NCBI GenBank assembly: GCA_002352145.1 | Contig: DEHX01000161.1 | Span: 1 to 21,238, forward strand | Source of the DNA: Chitinophagaceae bacterium UBA2789 | Lineage (GTDB): Bacteria; Bacteroidota; Bacteroidia; Chitinophagales; Chitinophagaceae | Reading direction: 5' to 3' | DNA: 21,238 nt | Part shown: piece after piece, positions 5,644 through 15,322 of the stretch | Layout: each line of letters opens with the position of its first letter | Position numbering within the stretch: the stretch's first letter is position 1 | Translations under genes and position numbers: made by a program | The notes under the pieces: generated by a model | Told to the model about the DNA's origin: nothing | The model's input: only the letters and a program-made list of their open reading frames with translations | Databases searched by the model: none

Positions 5644-6447
5644 CTATTCCCTTCCGTCAAACAAATTACCCAGGCCCCCCAGCACACTTCCTTCTTCTTT
5701 GCGTTTGTAAGTACCATAGGCCACAATTCTTCCGGCCAGCCGGCTGATCGGCAATGATTGTATCCACACTTTGCCCGGTCCCTGCAGTTTGGCAAAGAAT
5801 AAACCTTCGCCGCCAAACATAAAATTCTTGATGCCCTTTACAAATTCAATATCAAACTGTACTGTTGGCGAATAGCCCACCACGCAGCCGGTATCTATCT
5901 TTAATATTTCTCCGGCTTTCAGTTCCTTTTCTACTATATAACCACCGGCATGCAGGAAAGCCATGCCATCACCTTCCAGTTTCTGCATGATGAAGCCCTC
6001 ACCGCCGAAAATGCCCACACCCAGCTTGCGCTGAAAATGCAGACCAACACTTACACCTTTTGCAGCACAGAGAAAAGCATCTTTCTGGCAAATTATAGTA
6101 CCACCAAGTTGTTGCAGGTCCATCGGGATGATCTTGCCGGTGTAAGGTGCAGCAAAGCTTACTTTCCGTTTACCTCCTGCCGTGTTGGTAAAAGCGGTCA
6201 TAAAAAGGCTTTCACCCGTCAGCACCCGTTTACCGGCGCTGACCAGTTTTCCAAAGAAGCCGGTAGGCTGCTGGGCTGACCCGTCTCCAAAAATGGTTTC
6301 CATCTGGATACCGTCTTCCATCATCATCATAGAACCGCTTTCGGCAATAGCCGTTTCATTCTGATCCAATTCAATCTCAACGAACTGCATTTCTTCACCA
6401 TAAAGCTTATAGTCAATTTCATGATTGACACGGGGAGCTGTACTCAT
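5644..6447 (-). CDS. AIM24 / TIGR00266-family protein
   Basis: A 267-aa protein of the AIM24 family, a glycine-rich beta-helix fold whose bacterial members have no firmly known activity; the namesake is a yeast mitochondrial protein. Visible signs are the repeated beta-strand/Gly pattern: SMMMMEDGI, GESLFMTAFTN, KDAFLCAAKGV, FGGEGFIMQKLEGDGMAFLHAGG, IDTGCVVGYSPTVQFDI and FGGEGLFFAKLQGPGKVW. Two such blocks mirror each other, as in the family. No signal peptide or membrane segment. The frame extends upstream to an ATG at 6519, but that extension would overlap a good promoter at 6462-6494, so the Met at 6447 (MSTAPRVNHEIDYKLYG) is preferred. Transcribed alone, converging on the deacetylase gene. 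Confidence 0.88.
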   Translation of the reverse strand: MSTAPRVNHEIDYKLYGEEMQFVEIELDQNETAIAESGSMMMMEDGIQMETIFGDGSAQQPTGFFGKLVSAGKRVLTGESLFMTAFTNTAGGKRKVSFAAPYTGKIIPMDLQQLGGTIICQKDAFLCAAKGVSVGLHFQRKLGVGIFGGEGFIMQKLEGDGMAFLHAGGYIVEKELKAGEILKIDTGCVVGYSPTVQFDIEFVKGIKNFMFGGEGLFFAKLQGPGKVWIQSLPISRLAGRIVAYGTYKRKEEGSVLGGLGNLFDGRE

Positions 6448-6461
6448 ATAATTATTTTTAT

Positions 6462-6494
6462 CAAAGGTATGAAGGGAGGAAATGAATTGACAAA
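6462..6494 (-). promoter_or_regulatory. Promoter of the AIM24-family gene
   Basis: On the minus strand TTTG (6491-6494), 21 bases, then TACCTTTG (6462-6469). Both elements match the Bacteroidota consensus. The ATG lies 14 bases beyond the -7 box, implying a short leader, and fixes 6447 as the likely start. Confidence 0.55.
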
Positions 6495-6601
6495 CGCAAG
6501 TTTCCGGCTGACCAGTCATTCTTTGTAGCTAAAAATGATAAATGGCAACCATTTGAAGGCCGGATTTGTTTAATTTGCCAGACCGATAAAACAATTTATT
6601 T

Positions 6602-9457
6602 ATGAAACAACGTCTGATGATGCTTTCAGCTTTTCTGCTGATTCTTTCCGTTTATGTAAACGGGCAGGCAAAGCTGGTAGAGAAAGTAACCAAGCAGGGA
6701 AACGAGATCGTTATCCCCTACGAAAAATATGTATTGCCCAACGGGCTTACTTTAATCATTCATGAAGATCACAGTGACCCGGTGGTACATGTGGATGTCA
6801 CCTATCATGTGGGATCTGCCCGGGAAGAAATAGGAAAATCCGGTTTCGCCCACTTCTTTGAACACATGATGTTCCAGGGAAGTGATAACGTAGCCGATGA
6901 GCAGCATTTCAAAATTGTATCTGATGCCGGCGGTACATTGAATGGTACTACCAACCGTGACCGAACCAACTATTTTGAAACAGTGCCCAGCAACCAGCTG
7001 GAAAAGATGCTGTGGCTGGAAGCAGACCGCATGGGTTTTTTGCTGGATGCAGTAACCCAAAAGAAATTCGAGATACAGCGTTCTACCGTGAAGAATGAAA
7101 GAGGACAGAATTATGATAACCGTCCTTACGGTTTGGCCAACGAAACGGCTTCCAGAAACTTATACCCCTATGGCCACCCTTATTCATGGCTTACTATTGG
7201 ATATGTGGAAGATCTGAACCGTGTAGATGTAAATGATTTAAAGAACTTCTTCCTTCGCTGGTACGGACCTAATAACGCAACTGTTTCAGTTGGTGGTGAT
7301 GTAAAACCTGCCGAAGTGGTAAAGCTGGTTGAAAAATATTTCGGTGGCATACCCCGCGGCCCGGAAGTAAAACCTGTTGTTGTTCCACCCGCTGTATTAA
7401 GCAGCGACAGGTATGCTTCTTATGTAGATAATTACGCCAAGCTTCCTTTGTTGCTGGTCGTTTATCCCACTGTACCCAACTATCATAAGGATATGGGCGC
7501 CCTGGCCTGTTTGGCTCAGGTATTGGGGCAGGGTAAAAACTCTGTTTTGTACCAGCAAATGATAAAGAAAAAAACCGCTCTCCAGGCAAGTACTTTCAGC
7601 AGCCTGTCTGAACTGGCCGGTGAATTTTTTGTTCAGCTGATTCCTTCACCGGGCAAATCATTGGCAGTATTGGATTCAATTTATCGCAACTCTCTTGACT
7701 CTTTCGAAGCAAGAGGTGTTACGGACGATGATATTGCCAAGTTCAAAGGCGGTATTGAATCACAGCTGATCAACGGTTTGCAAAGTGTTTCCGGAAAAAT
7801 CTCCCAGCTGGCTTCTTTCCAGACTTTCACCGGCAATCCTAACAAGATCGCCGACCTGATTAAAATGTACCAGTCGGTGACCAAAGAAGATGTGATGAGA
7901 GTGTACAATGAATATATCAAAGGAAAAGGAGCTGTCTTTCTGAGTGTATTACCCAAAGGCCAGGAGAAGTTGATTGCTGCCGCTGATAATTACAAGATAG
8001 ACTCATCCAAATATGATGCACCTGATTATGGCTATGCAGGATTGAAATATGCAAAAGCAAAAGACAATTTTGACCGAAGCAAGATACCAGGAAATGGCGC
8101 TTACCCAACTGTAAAGGTTCCCAAATTCTGGAGAAAGGATATGCCAAACGGCGTGAAAATGATTGGTACAGAATCCAGCGAGATTCCGACAGTGACCATG
8201 ACTATTACGGTTCCCGGTGGCCACTTATTACAGGCGAATGATACTTCAAAGATTGGACTTGCCAGCATGTTTGCCAGTATGATGAATGAGGATACCAGGA
8301 ATTATACTGCAGAACAAATGGCAGTGGAATTGCAAAAGCTGGGAAGCAATGTCTCTGTTTCCAGCAAATTCGATGGTATCACCTTCAGCATCCAGACCCT
8401 GAAGAAAAATCTTGACCAGACACTGGCACTGGTGGAAGAAAGGATGTTCAATGCCAAATTCACACCGGAAGCTTTCGGCCGCATTCAGCAGCAACGATTA
8501 CAGGGATTCAAGCAGGCAAAGGCCGATCCGGCTGCTGTTGCTGATAATGTTTTTGCCAAGCTGAATTATGGCCCTAACAGCATCTTGGGCATGAGCGAAG
8601 ACGGAACGGAATATACTATTGCCAACCTGAAACTGGAAGATGTTGAAAGTTATTACAAGAACTACATGACATCAAAGGGTGTGAAAGTGGTAATAGTGGG
8701 TGATGTAAAACAAGCTGAAGTTCTTCCCAAACTGGCTTTCCTGAACAAACTGCCTAATAAGAAAGTCGAGTTGCCTGCCGTAAACGCAAAAGCAACCGAA
8801 ATTGATAAATCTAAAGTGTACCTGGTGGACATTCCTAAAGCAGCCCAATCTCAATTCCGGGTTGGTTATGCTACCGGTTTGAAATACGATGCCACAGGTG
8901 ATTTCTACAAATCAAGACTGATGAACTATGCACTGGGCGGTGATTTCAACAGCCGTTTAAACCTGAATCTCAGAGAAGACAAAGGCTGGACATATGGTGC
9001 CCGCAGCTCCTTTACGGCTGATGAATACACTGGTGATTTCGAATTCAGTTCCGGTATCCGTGCCGATGCAACAGACAGTGCATTGATTGAAGTAATGAAA
9101 GAGTTGAAAAATTATCGTGATAACGGTATCACCGAAGCTGAACTGAAGTTTATGAAGAATTCCTTGGGTCAGCGGGATGCATTGCTCTACGAAACCGGTA
9201 TTCAGAAAGCAGGCTTTATCGGCCGCATACTGGATTATAACCTGCCGGCCAATTATGTGGACCAGCAAAACAAGATACTCGCCAACCTGACCAAACAGCA
9301 GGTAGATGCGATTTCGAAAAAAATGCTGAACCCTGAAAAAATGAATATCCTGTTGGTAGGCGACAAAGCCAAAATCATAGAGGGAGTGAAGAAAACAGGT
9401 TATGAAGTAATTGAACTGGATGTAGATGGAAAGCCTGTACAGAAAAAAGCTTTCTAA
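6602..9457 (+). CDS. M16-family zinc metallopeptidase, two-domain, secreted
   Basis: A zinc peptidase of the pitrilysin/insulinase clan, 951 aa with both halves of the clamshell in one chain. A signal peptide (MKQRLMMLSAFLLILSVYVNGQ) sends it to the periplasm or outer membrane. The N-terminal half (about 40-480) has the inverted zinc motif HFFEH at 84-88 with catalytic Glu87, and Glu166 in VKNERG as the third ligand, 78 residues on. The C-terminal half (about 500-935) lacks HxxEH, as usual, but keeps the substrate-binding Arg/Tyr pair in LREDKGWTYG (Arg791, Tyr798). Such enzymes degrade peptides and small unfolded proteins; a substrate is not predictable. It is a single-gene unit: a weak -7-like TTAATTTG stands at 6570-6577 and a strong terminator follows at 9480. 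Confidence 0.95.
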   Translation: MKQRLMMLSAFLLILSVYVNGQAKLVEKVTKQGNEIVIPYEKYVLPNGLTLIIHEDHSDPVVHVDVTYHVGSAREEIGKSGFAHFFEHMMFQGSDNVADEQHFKIVSDAGGTLNGTTNRDRTNYFETVPSNQLEKMLWLEADRMGFLLDAVTQKKFEIQRSTVKNERGQNYDNRPYGLANETASRNLYPYGHPYSWLTIGYVEDLNRVDVNDLKNFFLRWYGPNNATVSVGGDVKPAEVVKLVEKYFGGIPRGPEVKPVVVPPAVLSSDRYASYVDNYAKLPLLLVVYPTVPNYHKDMGALACLAQVLGQGKNSVLYQQMIKKKTALQASTFSSLSELAGEFFVQLIPSPGKSLAVLDSIYRNSLDSFEARGVTDDDIAKFKGGIESQLINGLQSVSGKISQLASFQTFTGNPNKIADLIKMYQSVTKEDVMRVYNEYIKGKGAVFLSVLPKGQEKLIAAADNYKIDSSKYDAPDYGYAGLKYAKAKDNFDRSKIPGNGAYPTVKVPKFWRKDMPNGVKMIGTESSEIPTVTMTITVPGGHLLQANDTSKIGLASMFASMMNEDTRNYTAEQMAVELQKLGSNVSVSSKFDGITFSIQTLKKNLDQTLALVEERMFNAKFTPEAFGRIQQQRLQGFKQAKADPAAVADNVFAKLNYGPNSILGMSEDGTEYTIANLKLEDVESYYKNYMTSKGVKVVIVGDVKQAEVLPKLAFLNKLPNKKVELPAVNAKATEIDKSKVYLVDIPKAAQSQFRVGYATGLKYDATGDFYKSRLMNYALGGDFNSRLNLNLREDKGWTYGARSSFTADEYTGDFEFSSGIRADATDSALIEVMKELKNYRDNGITEAELKFMKNSLGQRDALLYETGIQKAGFIGRILDYNLPANYVDQQNKILANLTKQQVDAISKKMLNPEKMNILLVGDKAKIIEGVKKTGYEVIELDVDGKPVQKKAF

Positions 9458-9479
9458 GCAGAGTAACTATTAAAGCAAA

Positions 9480-9507
9480 ACCGTCACCAGGTGGTGACGG
9501 TTTTTTT
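9480..9507 (+). terminator. Intrinsic terminator after the M16 peptidase gene
   Basis: A perfect 9-bp stem ACCGTCACC / GGTGACGGT with loop AGGT, followed by seven T. It stands 22 bases after the stop codon. Confidence 0.9.
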
Positions 9508-9612
9508 ATGCCATGTTTATACCGGCCAGTGGGTATTTTTTAACTTTTTAACAATCTAAGCCATGAACCTTTGCGGTATTTGTTGTTATTTAAAGGACAA
9601 AAACCTTGTAAT

Positions 9613-10386
9613 ATGAAGCTTATCTACACTCTTCTTTTTCTTACTATCAGTATTTTCTCTTCTGCCCAGTTTTACCTGAGTAGTGGTTATTCGCTCAGTT
9701 TACCGAAGCAGGAAATGAAAAAAAATATCAGGGCTGTTCATAGCCTTGCCCTGAGTGGACTATATCGTTTACCGGGTAACATGGACCGGGTACAATTAGG
9801 TGTCGATTTTGGCTGGGGCATGTATGCCAGTACAAGAAAGGAACAAACATTTACTTTCGCAAACGGCGACATTACCCGGACTGATGTTTTTTACAGCAGC
9901 ATGGTGGTGCAGGGTGGCCTGCAAACAAGAATAGACCTGCTGCGAAATAAAATTGTTACACCTTACCTGAGCGGAAAAACAGGCTACACAAGTTTTTATA
10001 GTAACATTTTTGTTGAAGACCCTCACGACCCGGGAGGATGTGCGCCCCTGGACCAGCGAAACATTATTAAAGACGGAACGATCTATACCGGTTACGGAGG
10101 AGGTTTGCAAGTTGACTGGAGTATCTTCAATAGAAATAGCAGAAAAAGCAGGGGATGGATTGATCTGACTGTCAATAACATTCAGGGAGGCAACCTCAAT
10201 TATATCAACACAAAGAAATTGGTGGATGCCAATAACCCTCCCGTTAACTCTGATGGAAAGCCTTTAAATATCACTTTTATAAATGCATCCACTCAGCAAT
10301 TGCATGAGCACCAGGTGGCTGAAGTATATACAAGCCCTTTGAGGATGCTGGAATTAAAAATCAGCGCTACATTTCTTTTAAACTAA
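9613..10386 (+). CDS. Probable outer-membrane beta-barrel protein
   Basis: No specific family is recognised. The 257-aa chain from ATG9613 starts with a clean signal peptide, MKLIYTLLFLTISIFSSAQ. A longer frame with a TTG start at 9571 would put 14 polar residues before it and is rejected. The mature part alternates aromatic and hydrophobic residues in short amphipathic strands separated by polar turns (YLSSGYSLSL, VQLGVDFGWGMYAS, VFYSSMVVQGGLQTRIDL, GTIYTGYGGGLQVDWSIF, LELKISATFLLN), a pattern typical of small outer-membrane barrels. The last residues are L-N, not the usual terminal Phe. A -7-like AACCTTTG is at 9566-9573. It is flanked by terminators on both sides, so monocistronic. Function unknown. 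Confidence 0.7.
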   Translation: MKLIYTLLFLTISIFSSAQFYLSSGYSLSLPKQEMKKNIRAVHSLALSGLYRLPGNMDRVQLGVDFGWGMYASTRKEQTFTFANGDITRTDVFYSSMVVQGGLQTRIDLLRNKIVTPYLSGKTGYTSFYSNIFVEDPHDPGGCAPLDQRNIIKDGTIYTGYGGGLQVDWSIFNRNSRKSRGWIDLTVNNIQGGNLNYINTKKLVDANNPPVNSDGKPLNITFINASTQQLHEHQVAEVYTSPLRMLELKISATFLLN

Positions 10387-10408
10387 AAATTCCACAGCAT
10401 AAAAAGTA

Positions 10409-10438
10409 AAGCGGCTCCAACCACAGAGCCGCTTTTTT
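10409..10438. terminator. Bidirectional intrinsic terminator
   Basis: Stem AAGCGGCTC (10409-10417) / GAGCCGCTT (10426-10434) with an 8-base loop. T6 follows on the plus strand. On the minus strand the stem is followed by TACTTTTTATG. It serves the barrel gene ending at 10386 and probably the efflux operon ending at 10473. Confidence 0.85.
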
Positions 10439-10472
10439 ATAACCAAAACCAACCACACATTTCAGACAATCT

Positions 10473-13400
10473 TTAAGCCTTTTTTGCTGCTGGCTTAGGC
10501 TTGCCCAGCCATACTTTTTTACCCTGAATTCTTCTTACCAGGTACATGATACCGACAAATATGAAGAAGAAGGGTCCGGCAAACCCAAGCAGGGCAATAT
10601 ATTTGGTACCATAGAATTGTTGCATGGGTCTTTTCAGCCTTTCTGCAATAAGGTACATACTCGGCACCATCACCAAGGTCAGGAAGAAAGAGAATATCAG
10701 ACCAAATATGATCGTCCATGCTAATGGCCCCCAGAAAACAACACTATCACCACCAAAGAACAGGTTTGGACGAAGATGCTGGAATAATCCGGCAAAATCA
10801 ATATTCAATCCAACAGCCAGCGGGAACAAACCTAATATTGTTGCTACTGCTGTCAGCAATACGGGAATGATACGGATCTTTCCTGCCTGTATGGCTGCTT
10901 CACGGGTACGCATACCACGGCTACGTAATTCATCGGTAAACTCAATCAAGAGGATACCGTTCTTGATTACTATACCGGCAAGACCAATAATACCTACTCC
11001 CATCATGATAGTCGCTACGGTCATTCCGGTAATGGCATATCCCAGGAACACACCAATAATAGAGAAGAATATTTCCGTCAAAACAATGAATGGCTTGCTC
11101 ATACTGTTGAACTGCAACACCAGTATGAAGAAGATAAGTCCCAATGCTATCAATAATGCTTTACCCAGGAAAGCGGACGTTTCCTTTTCCTGTTCACTTT
11201 GTCCGCTCAGTTTGATGTTGACATCTGCAGGCACTGCATTTTTTTCTTTGAACTCTTTGATCTTAGTTTCCAGCTGCGCATTGATTGGTGCTACCATCGT
11301 TGGGTCAAGTACATTACTTTGTAATTGAATAGTGCGTTTTACATTCTTACGGTTAATGCCGCCGGGAGAATTTGTATAGTCAACAGAAGCCACTGAACTG
11401 AGCGGTAATGATTTCACCTGCATGGTATTCATGTCCATGAAAGTGATCCGCATGTTCAACAGGTCTGAAACATTTTTGCGCAGGTCTTCTTTGAAACGCA
11501 ACTGAATTTTATACTCATCCTCACCGTCTTTGATCTTGCTCACTTCTTTACCAAAGATGGCTGTACGCAGTTCCATGCCGATTTGAACGGTGCTCAGGCC
11601 CTCCATAGTAGCCCTTTGCCTGTCTACTTTAACAGTGATCTCCGGGTTAAACAGGTCAACATCCGGTTGCAGGTTCTCAATACCTTCTACACGATTGGTG
11701 TCTAAAAAGCGATACAGGTCAGTAGCAATCTTTGTTACATTTTCCAAATAATCTCCCGACACTTCAATGTTAACCGGTGGATCAGTAGGCGGACCATTAT
11801 CTTCCTGGGCCACTTCCACACTGGCACCGGGGATACCCTGCACCACTTCGCGGATCTTATCCATATACGGCCTGGTTTCCTTGCCATGTCTTTTTTCAAA
11901 CTCTACAAAAGAAACTTGTATCCGTCCAAGATGCGATTGTACACTCCTGTTGTTGTCCCTGGGATTGTTGGCATTTACGGCCACATTGGTAATGATGCTT
12001 TCGACAATACCACCGGGAGTTCCGGGTTTTTCTTTCTCCAGCACTTTTTCTACCCGGTGCTCCAGTATATGCAATACACTGTCTGTGTGACGAACATCTG
12101 TACCAACCGGCATTTTCAGGTATACATAAACAAAGTTGGGATCGCCGCTCGGGAAGAATGTTGATTTCGTTCTTCCTGTTGTAATACTGACGACCAGCAT
12201 CAGCAATGAAATAATAAACAGGCCAAACAGTGATACGAAAGCCCATACCGGCCTCTTTCCTTTCAGTATCCATCTCAGCAATCGCTCATACCTGCTCATC
12301 AGCCTTGGCAGAAAACTATTCTGAAACTTATGGATCACATCGTTCAACACATAAGCATTGAACACCATAAGGATTGCCAGTAACAACAGGAAGTTGGCTA
12401 CTCCATGGAAGCCTGGTAAATGAAGCAGTATACCGCCTATAAGTGATGTAAGGAACCATTTATTCCTGAAAACGGCTTTTTTGGGTTTTTCAAATTCTTT
12501 CCCCTCGGGTTTCATAAAACTCACTGCAAACACAGGGTTGAAAAAGAATGCCACCACCAATGACGCCGCCAGTGTCAGGATGAGTACAACGGGCAGATAT
12601 ATCATAAACTTCCCAATCAGGCCCTTCCATAGCAATAGAGGGAAAAATGGCGCCAATGTAGTGGCCGTACCGGCTAATACCGGAATGAAAACCTCCCCGG
12701 CTGCTTCTTTGGCACTTCGTACTATCGGAATCTTGCCGTTGGCATAAATACGGTGAGTGTTTTCAATTACCACTATCGCATCGTCCACTATGATACCCAA
12801 ACCGAATAACAATGCAAACAATACAATGAAGTTGAGAGTGATATTGATGCCAGAGATACTGCTGACCAGCGGTATGAACAAGAAGGCTACAAACACTGAC
12901 AGGGGGACACTCAGCGCCACAAAGAAGGCATTGGTAACACCCATAAAAAACATCAGGATGATGAGTACCAACAAGAACCCGATGATGATTGTGTTGATCA
13001 GTTCAGTGAATGAGGTTTTTGTTTGTTTACTTGTATCGCCGGTAAATTCAACCCTGAGATTTTTAGGCAATTCGCCTGATTTCTGCATGCTTTCCACCTC
13101 AGCCTTTACTTTATCAGCACAGTCTATCAGGTTTTCACCAGAACGCTTAACAATATTTAGTGTTACCACATTCTTTCCATCCAGCCGGGCAAAACTTTCC
13201 TTTTCCTTCACTGTATCTTTTAATTCTGCCACATCTCTCAAATAAACAGAAGCTCCCTGTGCACTGCTGCGTACGATTACATTGTATAAATCATTTACAC
13301 TGGTAAATTGTCCTTTTACTTTCAGTGTTCGCTTCATATTACCCGTTTCTATCAAACCACCTGTGATATCATGGTTCTCCCTGCTGATGGCATTTTCTAC

Positions 13401-14048
13401 ATCCATCAGGCTAACCCTAGCCGCTGTAAGTTTGTAAGGATCTACATTTACTTGTATCTCTCTTTCCGGTGCACCAACAATTTCTGCTCTGTTCACTTCA
13501 CCCAGGCTTTCAAACCTGTCCTGCATTTTGTCAGCATACCGCTTCAGCTGCATACCATCATAATCACCACTGATGTTTACAAACATGATGGGAATTTCAC
13601 TAAAAGCAAATTCCTGGACATTGGGTTCAGAAGTCAGATCGTTTGGAAGATCTGACATAGCCCTGTCGATCGCATCCTTTACTTTTTGCTTGGCTATGTC
13701 TGTTTCCACATCGGTATCAAACTCCACTACAATAAGGCTATAATCTGCCTGTGAAATGCTCTGTATCTTATTTACCTTGGCGCCGCTGATACCCTTTAAT
13801 TCCTTTTCGATGGGTTGTGTTACCAGACTTTCAATATCCTTGGCTGAGTTTCCTGCATAGATGGTGGTGACAGAAATTGTCGGCACAACAATATCCGGAA
13901 ACTGCTCCTTGGGCAACGTAATGAACTGGAGAAAACCAATAGCGGAGATGATAATAGCCAGGATATATACGGCTACCCTGTTGTCAATAGCCCAGCTGGT
14001 TGGTTTAAACTCTTTGAATTTTTTTATTGCTGATTGAATAACTGACAT
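10473..14048 (-). CDS. RND efflux pump, inner-membrane permease (HAE1 type)
   Basis: Proton-driven export of hydrophobic compounds across the envelope, as the inner-membrane part of a tripartite pump. The 1191-aa chain has the RND layout: TM1 (24-44), a large periplasmic porter domain, TM2-6 (about 350-511), a second TM near 600-622, a second porter domain and a C-terminal TM bundle. Proton-relay residues are present: Asp422-Asp423 in TM4 (GIIVDDAIVVIEN) and Lys1029 in TM10 (GIVIKNGILLIEF). These mark the multidrug HAE1 branch rather than the metal-exporting CusA branch. It is longer than AcrB (about 1050 aa) because of two inserted hydrophobic stretches between TM6 and TM7 (about 531-570) and an extra hydrophobic segment near the end (1151-1171). 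It is the last gene of the operon, 34 bases after the adaptor gene. Substrates are unknown. Confidence 0.95.
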   Translation of the reverse strand: MSVIQSAIKKFKEFKPTSWAIDNRVAVYILAIIISAIGFLQFITLPKEQFPDIVVPTISVTTIYAGNSAKDIESLVTQPIEKELKGISGAKVNKIQSISQADYSLIVVEFDTDVETDIAKQKVKDAIDRAMSDLPNDLTSEPNVQEFAFSEIPIMFVNISGDYDGMQLKRYADKMQDRFESLGEVNRAEIVGAPEREIQVNVDPYKLTAARVSLMDVENAISRENHDITGGLIETGNMKRTLKVKGQFTSVNDLYNVIVRSSAQGASVYLRDVAELKDTVKEKESFARLDGKNVVTLNIVKRSGENLIDCADKVKAEVESMQKSGELPKNLRVEFTGDTSKQTKTSFTELINTIIIGFLLVLIILMFFMGVTNAFFVALSVPLSVFVAFLFIPLVSSISGINITLNFIVLFALLFGLGIIVDDAIVVIENTHRIYANGKIPIVRSAKEAAGEVFIPVLAGTATTLAPFFPLLLWKGLIGKFMIYLPVVLILTLAASLVVAFFFNPVFAVSFMKPEGKEFEKPKKAVFRNKWFLTSLIGGILLHLPGFHGVANFLLLLAILMVFNAYVLNDVIHKFQNSFLPRLMSRYERLLRWILKGKRPVWAFVSLFGLFIISLLMLVVSITTGRTKSTFFPSGDPNFVYVYLKMPVGTDVRHTDSVLHILEHRVEKVLEKEKPGTPGGIVESIITNVAVNANNPRDNNRSVQSHLGRIQVSFVEFEKRHGKETRPYMDKIREVVQGIPGASVEVAQEDNGPPTDPPVNIEVSGDYLENVTKIATDLYRFLDTNRVEGIENLQPDVDLFNPEITVKVDRQRATMEGLSTVQIGMELRTAIFGKEVSKIKDGEDEYKIQLRFKEDLRKNVSDLLNMRITFMDMNTMQVKSLPLSSVASVDYTNSPGGINRKNVKRTIQLQSNVLDPTMVAPINAQLETKIKEFKEKNAVPADVNIKLSGQSEQEKETSAFLGKALLIALGLIFFILVLQFNSMSKPFIVLTEIFFSIIGVFLGYAITGMTVATIMMGVGIIGLAGIVIKNGILLIEFTDELRSRGMRTREAAIQAGKIRIIPVLLTAVATILGLFPLAVGLNIDFAGLFQHLRPNLFFGGDSVVFWGPLAWTIIFGLIFSFFLTLVMVPSMYLIAERLKRPMQQFYGTKYIALLGFAGPFFFIFVGIMYLVRRIQGKKVWLGKPKPAAKKA

Positions 14049-14082
14049 AAATAATTATTTGATAATTCGCATCTCAAAAAGA

Positions 14083-15312
14083 CTACTTACCGGTAGTGAC
14101 CGCCTGGCCATCATAGATAGACTGATACCCTTCTGTAATAAGTAATTCGCCACCGCTTAAGCCATTTTTAATTTCAATAACTCCGTTGTATACTTCTCCC
14201 ACATTTACATTTTTCTTTCGGGCTATCATTTTATCCCCTGATTTCTCCATTACGTATACATATTTTCCATTTTCATCACTTTGTACAACATTCACCGGCA
14301 CGGCAATGGTTCCCTTTGCTTCGTAGTCAAGTATTTTCATTACTGCTGTTTGATTAGGCTTCAGTAATGGATCAGAAGGCAGTTTAGCTTCTGTCATGAA
14401 TGAACGGGTCTTTTCATCAATAGACGCCCCCACAACACTGATAACTGATTCAAAAGCAGGTTTGCCTGTTTCCGGAACAGAAATAAGCACTTTATCTCCT
14501 TTTTTCACTTTAGCCACATAGTTATCCGGCACCGGCACTTCGGCTTTGAGTGTGGTGGCATTTACAATTACGATCTGCCCCCCCTGCTGTGTAGCACCAC
14601 TAAAGAATTCACCCACTCGTACATTAATTTCTTCTACCACACCGCTCATTCCGGCAGTAACACTGGTCATATTCAAAGCTTCTCTGGCCTGGCCTACCTG
14701 TGCTTCTGCTGCTCTCAATTGTGCACTGATGGCATCCACATCTGCTTTTGCATTGATTACATTTATCTCCGCACCTATATTCTGCTTCCAGAGATTCTGG
14801 TAACGTTCGTAAATCGTTTGTGCCTGTGCCAGTCTCGCTTTTAACTGACCGGTTGATTGCTGCGCAGCAATCAAGGCCTGTTGCTGAAGGGCATCATCCA
14901 GCTTTACTACCACCTGGCCTGCACCTACTTTCTGTCCCACTTTTACATAAATGGCCCTTACTACTCCGCCACCACCTTTAGGCGCTACATAACCGATACC
15001 GCTGTTGGATACCTTTCCCTGCAAATCAATGTAATGAGCAAAATCCTGGACACGGAGTGTATCTACCGCCACGAGTCTTTTTACCTGCTGCGCAGCTTCA
15101 GGATCTGCCTTGGCTATCTCGTCCTCCATCTTTTTGATATCCGCATCAATTTCACTTTTTTGTTTTTTCAGTTTTTCCAGCCTGGATTTAAGGTCACCAA
15201 GGTTTCCCTTTTTTTCTTTGGCTCCACCGCCGCAGGCTGCCAGTACAGCTGCGAAAAAAACAGCTGCCGATATTTTCATTATATTATTCATACTATAGTT
15301 TTTATTGGTCAT
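14083..15312 (-). CDS. RND efflux periplasmic adaptor (membrane-fusion protein), lipoprotein
   Basis: Bridges the RND pump and the TolC channel. In 409 aa: a lipoprotein signal ending VLAAC (lipid on Cys27); a lysine/glutamate-rich coiled coil at about 38-72 before the usual core; a lipoyl half (GVVRAIYVKVGQKVGAGQVV, about 118-137); the alpha-hairpin that docks on TolC (about 143-210); the second lipoyl half (GMSGVVEEINVRVGE); a beta-barrel domain (LKAEVPVPDNY onward); and a membrane-proximal domain to the end. Position 15312 is the first ATG after the tolC stop, leaving a 10-base gap. Met8 (15291) or Met12 (15279) would give a more compact signal peptide and are possible starts. The coiled coil between lipid anchor and core is an addition relative to AcrA. 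Confidence 0.93.
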   Translation of the reverse strand: MTNKNYSMNNIMKISAAVFFAAVLAACGGGAKEKKGNLGDLKSRLEKLKKQKSEIDADIKKMEDEIAKADPEAAQQVKRLVAVDTLRVQDFAHYIDLQGKVSNSGIGYVAPKGGGGVVRAIYVKVGQKVGAGQVVVKLDDALQQQALIAAQQSTGQLKARLAQAQTIYERYQNLWKQNIGAEINVINAKADVDAISAQLRAAEAQVGQAREALNMTSVTAGMSGVVEEINVRVGEFFSGATQQGGQIVIVNATTLKAEVPVPDNYVAKVKKGDKVLISVPETGKPAFESVISVVGASIDEKTRSFMTEAKLPSDPLLKPNQTAVMKILDYEAKGTIAVPVNVVQSDENGKYVYVMEKSGDKMIARKKNVNVGEVYNGVIEIKNGLSGGELLITEGYQSIYDGQAVTTGK

Positions 15313-15322
15313 GGTTGTTGAT

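Noticed and set aside
5185..5816. Minus-strand frames of about 105-109 codons at 5185-5514 and 5499-5816
   Set aside because: They overlap certain genes or the stem-loop repeat and show no protein-like features.
6448..6519. Longer N-terminus of the AIM24-family protein from ATG6519
   Set aside because: A full promoter match lies inside the extension, and the added residues resemble no signal peptide or family segment.
10624..11328. 234-codon plus-strand open frame opposite the RND pump gene
   Set aside because: It lies wholly antisense to a certain gene, has no family resemblance and is explained by the codon bias of the pump gene. The same applies to the frames at 12757-13245 and 14857-15321.
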